Assembly (NCBI GenBank): GCA_024400895.1
Contig: JAKSMA010000032.1
Span: forward strand, 1 to 13,907
DNA length: 13,907 nucleotides
From: Muribaculaceae bacterium
GTDB lineage: Bacteria > Bacteroidota > Bacteroidia > Bacteroidales > Muribaculaceae
Direction: 5' to 3'
A model generated the notes under the pieces. It did not search any database and had not been told where the DNA came from. It worked only from the letters and a program-made list of their open reading frames with translations. A program made the translations under genes and the position numbers. Positions 6,411-13,230 of this stretch are shown one piece after another. Each line of letters begins with the position of its first letter. Position 1 is the stretch's first letter.

Positions 6411-7730
6411 TTAACCCAATAAGACTTGTGGGAGGCGCACTTTCTCGGGGTGTGCCGAGATAGGGAGTCGGTACACACCGTTGCGTTTCCCGCTGATATA
6501 GTAGTTTGATGCGATGTCATCGTTGATGATGATGCTTCGCACCATTTTCTTGATGCGTGAGAGATTCTGGTTGATTTTGTCATTCTCAAGCATGGCATCC
6601 ACCGATTCCTCCAGGTAGTTGCATCCGGGATGCACTTCTTCGTAGATGGTGATGAGCTCTGAACGATGGTTGGGCAGCTCGCTCAAGGTGCATCCTTCGG
6701 GGTGTTTCAAAAACCAGATATAAAGTGCGCGGCTGGCTGCACTCATTTTGAGTTCCATTTCATTGTATTCGGGGAATATGATTTTGCGATCGCGATTCAC
6801 TACAAGCATTGGCATGGTGTTCACGATATACTTGCCTTGCAGCAGGGTGGCTATCATTTCCGTAGGGTCGGCCTGGTACTTCTGTATGAAGTCCATGATG
6901 AGTGCCATGATGAGCTGCAAATCGTGGTCGCGTTGAAATTGTAGATTGTCGGCGTATTCGTCTTCTTCCTTTGCTTCCCTGACAATTTCGAGTTGCGCGT
7001 TTTCTTTTTGGGAAGGCATGCGCTCGCACATGGCCAGTTCGGCGTCGGCGTTTTCTTCTTGGAAGAGGTTGATATGGGCGTCGAAGTTTTTTTTGCAGAA
7101 ATTAATATCGGCATCGGCGAAGTCATCGCTGGCGAAATCGGTATCGTTGTCTTCCGAATTGAGTAATCCATCAGGCTCGCCGCGGCGCAAAAATTTTGGC
7201 AAGCCGCGCTTCCACCACGCCTCCTTTTGCTCCTTTTCCTCCATATGCTTTTGCTCGAATTGGGCGGTTGGCTCCGACATAATGTCAAAGTAATGCCCTT
7301 TATAAATCATCGAGTTGGCAGAAGTGAAGTCGCTGGCGATACCCAACTCTGGGAGGATGAGCGTGAATTTGCTGTCTTCGTTTTCTGCGTCCTCCTCCAC
7401 CGAGGTGAGGCGATTGAGGAATGTCAGCAAGCCATCGTCGAGTGTCGACAAATCTTGGATGATGCAGGCGAGCACGGAATAGCGGCCGATGTTGCCAGCA
7501 TTGAACTTGCGGGCAGCAATCACCATGCCGAGTCGGTTGACCCTTGGCACCTGCACCAGCTCGATGGTGGTTTGTGATAACCATTCGGCGACTTCTGGGT
7601 TGCGCACGCGTGAAAGCAGGATGGATTTGTAGGCATCAGCTTTGTGTGCGTCGTTGATAAATACATATAGCTTGCCGTACTCAAGGTGGTTGAGTAAATC
7701 GGTGTCTACAAAATTTTCTACGTTCATCAT
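6411..7730 (-). CDS. Unknown 439-aa protein with acidic middle and C-terminal winged-helix-like domain
   Basis: I do not recognise a named family. Three parts can be seen. Residues 1-150 look like a globular alpha/beta domain (GKLYVFINDAHKADAYKSIL and KFTLILPELGIASDF). Residues 155-265 are strongly charged and acidic, with a DNDTDFASDDFADAD stretch, and are probably disordered. Residues 268-425 are helical, ending in a module around ALYIWFLKHPEGCTLSEL (335-352) and NYYISGKRNGVYRLPI (409-424). That module has the length and rhythm of a winged helix-turn-helix and recalls, from memory, a C-terminal module of Bacteroidota hypothetical proteins. There is no signal peptide. It lies 87 bp after the VWA gene on the same strand, so a joint role is likely. 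Two adjacent ATGs at 7730 and 7727 are equivalent starts. Confidence 0.8.
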   Translation of the reverse strand: MMNVENFVDTDLLNHLEYGKLYVFINDAHKADAYKSILLSRVRNPEVAEWLSQTTIELVQVPRVNRLGMVIAARKFNAGNIGRYSVLACIIQDLSTLDDGLLTFLNRLTSVEEDAENEDSKFTLILPELGIASDFTSANSMIYKGHYFDIMSEPTAQFEQKHMEEKEQKEAWWKRGLPKFLRRGEPDGLLNSEDNDTDFASDDFADADINFCKKNFDAHINLFQEENADAELAMCERMPSQKENAQLEIVREAKEEDEYADNLQFQRDHDLQLIMALIMDFIQKYQADPTEMIATLLQGKYIVNTMPMLVVNRDRKIIFPEYNEMELKMSAASRALYIWFLKHPEGCTLSELPNHRSELITIYEEVHPGCNYLEESVDAMLENDKINQNLSRIKKMVRSIIINDDIASNYYISGKRNGVYRLPISAHPEKVRLPQVLLG

Positions 7731-7759
7731 ATCCGTTTAGTTGTATTGGGAGAGAAAGA

Positions 7760-7790
7760 GTTGTTGCATTTATTTGATAAACGCAACAAC
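7760..7790 (-). promoter_or_regulatory. Intergenic hairpin between VWA gene and its partner
   Basis: GTTGTTGC (7760-7767) pairs with GCAACAAC (7783-7790), and TTTAT (7769-7773) pairs with ATAAA (7777-7781). Only one A/C mismatch interrupts the 13 base pairs, and the loop is 3 nt. On the minus strand it is followed by a pyrimidine-rich CTCTTTCTCTCCC rather than a T run, so it is not a typical intrinsic terminator. It could act as an mRNA stabiliser, a processing site or a partial attenuator between the two genes. Confidence 0.6.
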
Positions 7791-7817
7791 TGTGCCAAAG
7801 AAGTGTGGGAGGTGGTA

Positions 7818-8483
7818 TTATAAAGAGAAAAAGTTTTTCGATACATCTTTTTTTCTTTCAACAAAGTCGGCATCGTCGTCACATGAAATAGAAGCCTCTT
7901 CAACAGCGCTAATATAATTGTTGAGACTCGATGACATTTTGGCAAACATTTGGGCGGTGCCAGCCTCTGTTTTGTTGAACGACATGTGATTGTCGATTGC
8001 GAGGCTGAAAGCCACAGCTTCCACGTCGTGGTCTGCACCGATGTAGGCAAACATCCATCCATCTTCCTTATAAGCCTCGATAAGCGCCTTGATGGCCTTG
8101 CCTGAGAATTCACGAGAAGCGTTTTCGTAGCCGTCGGTAATGATGGTCACAGCTACGCTGGCAGTAGCGTCGCCTTTCACTTGGTTGTGAAGACGGCTGC
8201 ACACGTTGCCGATGGTGTCGTAGAGTGGCGTCATGCAGCAGGGCTGGTAGTCATTTTGGGTGATGTCTTTCACTTCGTCGATTGGTGTGTTTTCATAGAT
8301 TACTTTTTGTTCGCATCCGCAGAAAGCCACCAGTGTGACGAGCTGCTTCATATCAGGATGCTTTTTTTGCGAACTTCTAATGCTGCCGAATGTTTCGTTC
8401 ACACCATCGATAGCTTGCTTGCGGATACTGCTCATTGAGCCACTCTTGTCGAGGATCACAACATTGTAAAAAGTGTTGTTCAT
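7818..8483 (-). CDS. VWA (von Willebrand factor A) domain protein with intact MIDAS
   Basis: The product is 221 aa and consists almost entirely of one VWA domain with no signal peptide or membrane segment, so it is cytosolic. The metal-ion-dependent adhesion site is complete: DKSGS (Asp12, Ser14, Ser16), Thr85 in CCMTPLYD, and Asp117 in ITDGYENAS. The last 40 residues are polar and acidic. Soluble bacterial VWA proteins of this type usually work by metal-dependent binding to a partner, for example with MoxR-type ATPases or in Ter-like stress modules. No ATPase is nearby; the only linked gene is the 439-aa protein immediately downstream, which is the natural candidate partner. The gene is divergent from rbfA across a 222-bp gap holding promoter boxes and repeats. 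Confidence 0.92.
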   Translation of the reverse strand: MNNTFYNVVILDKSGSMSSIRKQAIDGVNETFGSIRSSQKKHPDMKQLVTLVAFCGCEQKVIYENTPIDEVKDITQNDYQPCCMTPLYDTIGNVCSRLHNQVKGDATASVAVTIITDGYENASREFSGKAIKALIEAYKEDGWMFAYIGADHDVEAVAFSLAIDNHMSFNKTEAGTAQMFAKMSSSLNNYISAVEEASISCDDDADFVERKKDVSKNFFSL

Positions 8484-8552
8484 TTTCTTTGTGTTTTAAA
8501 TGATTTGTAAATATTGATTTGGTTAAGTAAAATTGGTGTCAATTTTTCTGTC

Positions 8553-8607
8553 ACGTTGCAAAGGTATACACAAAATTCAAGGATGTGGTTTTTCTGCAAC
8601 GTTGCAA
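8553..8607. repeat. Paired ACGTTGCAA sites, operator-like
   Basis: ACGTTGCAA occurs at 8553-8561 and 8599-8607, 46 bp apart. The second copy lies within the perfect 12-bp palindrome TGCAACGTTGCA (8595-8606). The first overlaps the -7 box of the VWA gene. The layout suits a regulator that binds both sites, but none is identified. Confidence 0.35.
8559..8566 (-). promoter_or_regulatory. Bacteroidota -7 box for the VWA gene
   Basis: The minus strand reads TACCTTTG, an exact TAnnTTTG match, 75 bp before the ATG at 8483. No good -33 element is visible at the expected distance. Confidence 0.5.
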
Positions 8608-8631
8608 TTTTTTTGAAGCAAAACCGACGGC

Positions 8632-8666
8632 TTTGCACACCTTTCCACCAAAAATGCTTAACTTTG
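8632..8666 (+). promoter_or_regulatory. Promoter of the rbfA operon
   Basis: TAACTTTG (8659-8666) matches the -7 consensus and ends 39 bp before the rbfA ATG. TTTG at 8632-8635 could be the -33 element, with a rather long 23-bp spacer. CTTTGCACAC is repeated at 8631-8640 and 8662-8671, one copy over each element. Confidence 0.65.
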
Positions 8667-8705
8667 CACACTGTACATTAAATAATAACTGAAATACACT
8701 AAAAA

Positions 8706-9071
8706 ATGCAATCAACTCGACTTGAAAAAATAGCCCGCTTGCTCCAAAAGGAATTGAGCGAAATCTTCCGACTCGAAACCGCCAAGATGGGTGGTGTGCT
8801 CGTGAGCGTTAGCACTGTGCGCGTGTCGCCCGACTTGAGTATCGCACGTGCCTACCTGAGTGTGTTCCCCAGCGAGCGCGCACAGGAAATCATGGGCAAT
8901 ATCAATGCCAATGAAAAAGGCATTCGCTACAACCTGGCACAACGCGTGCGCTACCAGTTGCGCAAAACTCCAGAACTCCACTTCCATCTCGATGATTCGC
9001 TCGACTACATTCAGCACATCGACGAATTGCTGGCGAGCGATGGCGTGAAGACCGACAAAAAGGAAGAATAA
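8706..9071 (+). CDS. rbfA: Ribosome-binding factor A
   Basis: RbfA is a small cytosolic KH-fold protein that binds the free 30S subunit, helps mature the 5' end of 16S rRNA, and is needed for cold adaptation. The 121-aa product matches the family in length and layout: N-terminal RLEKIARLLQKELSEIF, central VLVSVSTVRVSPDLSIARAYLSV, then NLAQRVRYQLRKTPELHFHLDDSLDYIQHIDELL, the most conserved region, and a charged tail. It leads the plus-strand cluster. The next gene, an ABC permease, starts 15 bp after its stop, so co-transcription is likely. An rbfA-permease pair is, to my recollection, common in Bacteroidales. Confidence 0.96.
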   Translation: MQSTRLEKIARLLQKELSEIFRLETAKMGGVLVSVSTVRVSPDLSIARAYLSVFPSERAQEIMGNINANEKGIRYNLAQRVRYQLRKTPELHFHLDDSLDYIQHIDELLASDGVKTDKKEE

Positions 9072-9086
9072 AAGAAACGGGGTGAC

Positions 9087-10310
9087 GTGAACCTGTCGTT
9101 GAACATAGCGCTCCGCTATCTGCGTGCCAAGAAAGGGCATACAGCTGTGAACATTATCTCCATCATTTCGGTGCTGGGGGTGGTGGTGACCACTGCTGCG
9201 CTGATTTGTGTGTTGAGCGTGTTCAATGGTTTCCACGACTTGATTAAGGACAAACTGTCGAATGTCGACCCCGACATCGCTATCACTGCCACTATGGGCA
9301 AGACCATCAGCGACGCCGACAGTGTGATGAAGGTGGCTTCTGCCATTCCGGGCGTGGCCAAGGTGATGCCTGTGGTGGAAGACAATGCACTTGCCATTTT
9401 TGCTGATTTCAGTATGCCGCTTAGGCTGAAAGGTGTGCCCAAAAATTACAACGAACTGACGGGCATTGACAGCGTGGTGGTGGAAGGCGATTTCTTGCTT
9501 GACGACGGTGTGTCGCGCTATGCTGTGATGGGGGTGGGACCTGCTGTGAATCTGAATGCACGTCCGGGCTCGCTACGTATGCTTCAATTGTATGCACCAC
9601 AGCGCCGCGGACAAGTGGATCTCAACGACCCGATGAATGCCTTCACCGAAGATTCGGTGTTTGTGTCGGGCGTGTTTATGGTACAGCAGAAAAACTACGA
9701 CAACGATATGGTGTTTGTGCCTATCGATTTGGCGCGTGAATTGTTCGACTACACCACCGAAGCCTCGCAAGTGGAAGTGAAGCTGGCTCCTGGCACGTCG
9801 GAAGCGGATGTGATGGAGCAACTTGAAGCGCAATTGGGCGCATCCTACACGGTGAAAAACCGCATCATGCAGCAAGACGCTTCGTTCCGCTTGGTGAATA
9901 TGGAGAAGTGGATTACCTTCCTTCTGCTCGCCTTCATTTTGGTGATTGCCACATTCAATGTGATTAGCACCCTCTCGCTGCTGATTATTGAGAAAGACGA
10001 AAGCATTCGCACATTCCGGAGTCTTGGTGCCACCGATAAGCAAATCACCCGCATCTTTGTGACTGAAGGCTGGCTTATCGCCCTTGTGGGTGCTGTGATA
10101 GGTGTGGCTGTGGGTTTGGTGCTCTGCCTCTGCCAGCAGCAGTTCGGTTGGCTTAAACTCTCGGCCAGTGCCGACGCCGTGATAGTGCAATCCTATCCCG
10201 TATCGGTGGTTTGGACCGATGTGGTGGTGGTGTTTATGCTTGTTGCCGCTGTGGGTTTGGTCACATCTTTTGTCACATCGCTGATGATGCGGCATCGGTT
10301 GAACAAATAA
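9087..10310 (+). CDS. LolC/E-type ABC transporter permease (FtsX-like)
   Basis: The 407-aa protein has the MacB/FtsX/LolCE architecture: TM1 at about residues 22-46, a large periplasmic domain (about 50-270), then three TMs at about 275-301, 327-350 and 376-399. The N-terminus (ALRYLRAKKGHTAVNIIS) and the cytoplasmic segment EKDESIRTFRSLGATDKQI (302-320) are typical of LolC/LolE, the latter being the region that contacts the ATPase LolD. Such permeases extract lipoproteins from the inner membrane and hand them to the outer-membrane sorting pathway. The start is GTG at 9087, chosen because it gives the standard family N-terminus. No ATPase gene is in the window, so LolD must be encoded elsewhere. 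Confidence 0.92.
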   Translation: MNLSLNIALRYLRAKKGHTAVNIISIISVLGVVVTTAALICVLSVFNGFHDLIKDKLSNVDPDIAITATMGKTISDADSVMKVASAIPGVAKVMPVVEDNALAIFADFSMPLRLKGVPKNYNELTGIDSVVVEGDFLLDDGVSRYAVMGVGPAVNLNARPGSLRMLQLYAPQRRGQVDLNDPMNAFTEDSVFVSGVFMVQQKNYDNDMVFVPIDLARELFDYTTEASQVEVKLAPGTSEADVMEQLEAQLGASYTVKNRIMQQDASFRLVNMEKWITFLLLAFILVIATFNVISTLSLLIIEKDESIRTFRSLGATDKQITRIFVTEGWLIALVGAVIGVAVGLVLCLCQQQFGWLKLSASADAVIVQSYPVSVVWTDVVVVFMLVAAVGLVTSFVTSLMMRHRLNK

Positions 10311-10340
10311 AAGTCAGAAAACAAAATCTTTCTCAGGAAA

Positions 10341-11375
10341 ATGAATATCCGTCGCGACATCGGCAATGCATGGGGCGCAATCAAGCGTTTTGCTCGCCGT
10401 ATGCTTGTGACCAAACGCCTTTTTGTGCTGATGGCAATGGGCGTGTGTTCGCTTGTGGGCATTGTTGTGCTCTACTATAGCGACTCTCGATTGGCCGTGG
10501 GGCCGTGGCACACTTATGCTGAAGGGCTGTTCAGCGTGAATGAGCCTCGCGACGAGCATTTTGAGGAATTCAAACTTTCGGGTGATTTCCGGCGCCAGCT
10601 GGAGAAGCGTGGAGGTGGACCGCTGATTGCTGCTTTCCAGAAGTCGGTGCTTTCCGACCGCAACGAGGTGACCGATATTCTCCACATCAATGTGTATGAC
10701 CTGAAAAAGCACTACGGACACCTTTTCAGCACAGAGGGGAAAGTGGCTCGCACCTACCTGTCGAGGAAAAATCCCTACTTTATCGACTATGATATCCAGC
10801 CCGCACCTAAGGTGAATGGGCATCCGGCTATGCTTTACAAGTCGCGCTATCGTGATGAGGGCGGATACTATGCGCGCGGTATGGTGGTGTGCGCACATCA
10901 TCGTGCCTATTTCTACGAATCGTATTCCAACTATAGCCCGTATCACGACTGGCAAAACGACGTCAAGACCTATTATTTCAGCGACGCCGGGAGCAAGACG
11001 ATGAACTTCACTATCGACGATATGGATGCGATAGAAAACCGCTTCTTCATTATATCGCTCTTGCTGTTTGCCACCTATGTGATTGCGGGCGGGCTTGCGT
11101 TCCGCATGATTACGCGTGGCATCATTCACCACGGACCTGTGTATCCCGTTGTCGATGAAGAGGCACATAAGCGTTGGCAGTGGTTGTCGAGCCTTACTAT
11201 AGTGTTTATGCTCGTGATGGTGGTGATGATGGTGGCATTCTGGCAATACAAGGGTACCACACCTCTGCAGACTGCGGCATTTGTGGCAATGGGTTTGCTG
11301 ATTTATTCATTCAACTTGCCCACCAGCATCCACCTCTACAAGAAAGCGCGTGGCCGTCTGCCCGTAAAGCATTAG
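10341..11375 (+). CDS. Integral membrane protein of unknown function
   Basis: The 344-aa protein has a basic N-terminus (RRDIGNAWGAIKRFARRMLVTKR), TM1 at about 26-46, a soluble domain of about 185 residues, and three further TMs at about 234-256, 282-302 and 308-326, with a basic tail. By the positive-inside rule the soluble domain would face the periplasm. That domain is rich in Tyr and His (YYARGMVVCAHHRAYFYESYSNYSPYHDW) and has no motif I recognise. The gene starts 30 bp after the LolC/E-type permease and is probably in the same operon, which would suit an envelope role. It is not a permease duplicate, because the FtsX signature segment is absent. Confidence 0.82.
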   Translation: MNIRRDIGNAWGAIKRFARRMLVTKRLFVLMAMGVCSLVGIVVLYYSDSRLAVGPWHTYAEGLFSVNEPRDEHFEEFKLSGDFRRQLEKRGGGPLIAAFQKSVLSDRNEVTDILHINVYDLKKHYGHLFSTEGKVARTYLSRKNPYFIDYDIQPAPKVNGHPAMLYKSRYRDEGGYYARGMVVCAHHRAYFYESYSNYSPYHDWQNDVKTYYFSDAGSKTMNFTIDDMDAIENRFFIISLLLFATYVIAGGLAFRMITRGIIHHGPVYPVVDEEAHKRWQWLSSLTIVFMLVMVVMMVAFWQYKGTTPLQTAAFVAMGLLIYSFNLPTSIHLYKKARGRLPVKH

Positions 11376-11392
11376 ATAGGCGCTATGATTTT

Positions 11393-11529
11393 TGGCCGAT
11401 AAATTGGCCGATAAATGGCCGATAAATCCAAAAAATGGTCGATAAATGGCCGATAAATCCAAAAAATGGTCGATAAATGGCGAAAACCCAAAGAAAATGG
11501 CCGATAAATTTAAAAAATGGTCGATAAAT
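11393..11529. repeat. Iteron-like array of TGGYCGATAAAT
   Basis: Eight exact copies of the 12-mer TGGYCGATAAAT start at 11393, 11405, 11416, 11436, 11447, 11467, 11498 and 11518. A ninth, degenerate copy starts at 11478. Start-to-start distances are 12, 11, 20, 11, 20, 11, 20 and 20 bp, giving a 31-bp higher-order unit in the middle; the longer gaps are filled by A-rich spacers such as TCCAAAAAA. The minus strand is open through the array and would encode a low-complexity IYRPF/FIGH peptide, which I regard as a by-product. The function is unknown. Confidence 0.9.
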
Positions 11530-11764
11530 CAGATAAAAACAGGACCTATAGGGCTCTGGAGAAATAATAACTGACACTACTTAAACCCAGAAAATTCATT
11601 AGGGCATGGATAAGATTTTAGGTTATCATTGCGTCAGGATTTGCGCTATTTTGAACGGGCATAGGGGTTCCTATGTGAGCGAAAAATAGCACGAATCATG
11701 CCTATGAGAAACAAAATATTGCCATCTGTCTCTAATGGACTTTCTGGGGTAAAAATTAATATAT
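11530..11764. other. Noncoding stretch before the C69 gene
   Basis: Together with the repeat array this completes a 389-bp gap between 11375 and 11765. Apart from the stem-loop at 11645-11690 I see no gene, no RNA family I recognise, and no exact TAnnTTTG box on the plus strand. The promoter of the dipeptidase gene is therefore not identified. Confidence 0.6.
11645..11690 (+). promoter_or_regulatory. Two-tier stem-loop upstream of the C69 gene
   Basis: The outer stem is GCTATTTT (11645-11652) with AAAATAGC (11683-11690). The inner stem is CATAGG (11660-11665) with CCTATG (11670-11675) around a GGTT loop. Unpaired stretches of 7 nt lie on each side between them. It ends 74 bp before the ATG, so it could lie in the leader or overlap the promoter. 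Confidence 0.4.
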
Positions 11765-13138
11765 ATGAAAAAGATTGTATTTAGCCTTTTGGCTGGTTTC
11801 GTTACTATGTCGGCATCGGCATGCTTTGCTGTGATTGCAGGCAAGAACACTACAAAAGATGGCTCTGTGATGTTTGCCCACGATGAGGACGACTCGGGCG
11901 AGCAGATGCTCAATGTGTATCAGGTGCCTCGTGGCGCTGTAGGCGACAATGTGAAATACACTTGGTTTGAATTCCCTGGCACTAAAGTGGCTGATGCGTT
12001 TATCAATGAATATGGCGTGGCTTGCGCGTCCGATGGTTGCCAGTCGCGCGAAGATGTGGAAGACTACACCGATGGCGGCGTGGTGTATGAAGTGCGCACA
12101 CTCATTGCACAAAAGGCACATTCTGCACGCGAAGCCGTGAAACTGGTGGGCGAACTCGTGACAGCCCGCGGCTATGCCAGCAGCGGCCGCACCTATCTGG
12201 TGGCCGATAGCAAGGAGGGTTGGATGATTTCGCTGGTGCGTGGCCGCCGTTGGGTGGCTTACCGCATTCCCGACGATAAAGTGATGGCTTTGCCCAACAA
12301 TTATATCATCGACCGCGTGGACTTGAGCGACACGGAGAACTTTGCGGGCAGTCCCGACTTGGCTGAATATGCGCAAAAGCGCGGTTGGTGGAATCCCGCC
12401 GATGGGCCGTTCTCTTTTAGAAAAGCTTACGCAAGTCCGGCACAATTCGACCATCCACGCAACTCTCTCCGTCAAATACATGCGCTTGAGATTATCTCTG
12501 GGCAGAAATATGAGGAAAATCCCAACACGCTCCCTATTTGCGTAACTCCTAAACGCAAGGTCGACAAGGAACTGCTGATGGAGGTGCTTGCTTGCCATTT
12601 CGGGACTCCTGACCAACCTGGGAAGCATCTTGGCGGTATCTGTACTGCGGTCGACATCCTGGCGGTAATCTTCCAATTGCGTAGCGATGTGCCGGTGGAA
12701 ATTGGTGCAATGGGGTGGGTGGCTGCTGGTCATCCTTGCATTGAGGCGTTCTTGCCTTGGTATTCGGGCATGACAAAGTCGCCAGAAGGCTTTTGCCGCT
12801 ATGCCACAGCGAAGGAAGCCGTCGACAAACACTTTACCGACGCCGAGGACAAGCAGGTGAACTATCCCGATGCGAAGGCGTGGATTTTTACAGACCGATG
12901 GAAAAAGGCGAATACCACCAACTATGACAATGTAATCGGCGGCATCACTGCCAGAAACAAGAAATTTCAGAAGAAATGGTTTGCGGAGCAGGTGAAGTTT
13001 GAGGCTTCGCTCAAGAAATACTATGACCCTAAAACTGGCCGCGTAACCAACCGCGTCGCTTTGGAAAAGGCCCTTAACGATTTTACCGCCAAGGCTTACC
13101 GCGAATACTTCAAGATGCTGTCAGAAGAAAAACTCTGA
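11765..13138 (+). CDS. C69 family dipeptidase, secreted
   Basis: The 457-aa protein belongs to the C69 peptidases (PepD-like, N-terminal nucleophile hydrolases). Residues 1-19 form a signal peptide ending SASA; cleavage there exposes Cys20 as the N-terminal nucleophile. The following CFAVIAGKNTTKDGSVMFAHDEDD (20-43) is the family's N-terminal active-site region. It is not a lipobox, because the -3 position is Ala rather than Leu. Later hallmarks include NEYGVACASDGC (81-92), the SGRTYLVADSKEGW segment, and LPNNYIIDRVD. These enzymes cleave dipeptides with broad specificity; a periplasmic role in peptide scavenging is inferred. At 457 aa it is shorter than many Bacteroidales members as I recall them (over 500 aa). 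It appears monocistronic, with a strong terminator just after. Confidence 0.92.
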   Translation: MKKIVFSLLAGFVTMSASACFAVIAGKNTTKDGSVMFAHDEDDSGEQMLNVYQVPRGAVGDNVKYTWFEFPGTKVADAFINEYGVACASDGCQSREDVEDYTDGGVVYEVRTLIAQKAHSAREAVKLVGELVTARGYASSGRTYLVADSKEGWMISLVRGRRWVAYRIPDDKVMALPNNYIIDRVDLSDTENFAGSPDLAEYAQKRGWWNPADGPFSFRKAYASPAQFDHPRNSLRQIHALEIISGQKYEENPNTLPICVTPKRKVDKELLMEVLACHFGTPDQPGKHLGGICTAVDILAVIFQLRSDVPVEIGAMGWVAAGHPCIEAFLPWYSGMTKSPEGFCRYATAKEAVDKHFTDAEDKQVNYPDAKAWIFTDRWKKANTTNYDNVIGGITARNKKFQKKWFAEQVKFEASLKKYYDPKTGRVTNRVALEKALNDFTAKAYREYFKMLSEEKL

Positions 13139-13170
13139 CCCGTTCGCCTTTTTTGAGGCTGATGAAATGT

Positions 13171-13215
13171 CAAGCCCGCGACACCATTTGCCAGTGCCGC
13201 GGGCTTGTGATTTTT
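13171..13215 (+). terminator. Terminator of the C69 dipeptidase gene
   Basis: CAAGCCCGCG (13171-13180) and CGCGGGCTTG (13198-13207) form a perfect GC-rich 10-bp stem. CAC and GTG allow it to extend inward past one mismatch. It is followed on the plus strand by TGATTTTT. It lies between convergent genes and may also slow the minus-strand transcript. Confidence 0.85.
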
Positions 13216-13230
13216 ATGAATATTCTGGGG

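Noticed and set aside
9573..10295. Long minus-strand frame with many His residues opposite the permease gene
   Set aside because: His-rich composition arises from the antisense of Val/Met-rich membrane codons; it is a shadow frame.
11393..11529. Possible CRISPR array
   Set aside because: The repeats are 12 bp, overlap or adjoin each other, and the spacers are short A-rich near-identical stretches; there are no unique 30-bp spacers and no cas genes.
11383..11577. Minus-strand 64-codon frame with IYRPF/FIGH peptide repeats
   Set aside because: The peptide repeat follows directly from the DNA repeat. There is no promoter box or homology, so translation is unlikely.
11765..11824. C69 protein read as a lipoprotein because of Cys20
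   Set aside because: The residues before the Cys (SASA) do not fit a lipobox, and the Cys is the expected N-terminal nucleophile of the family.
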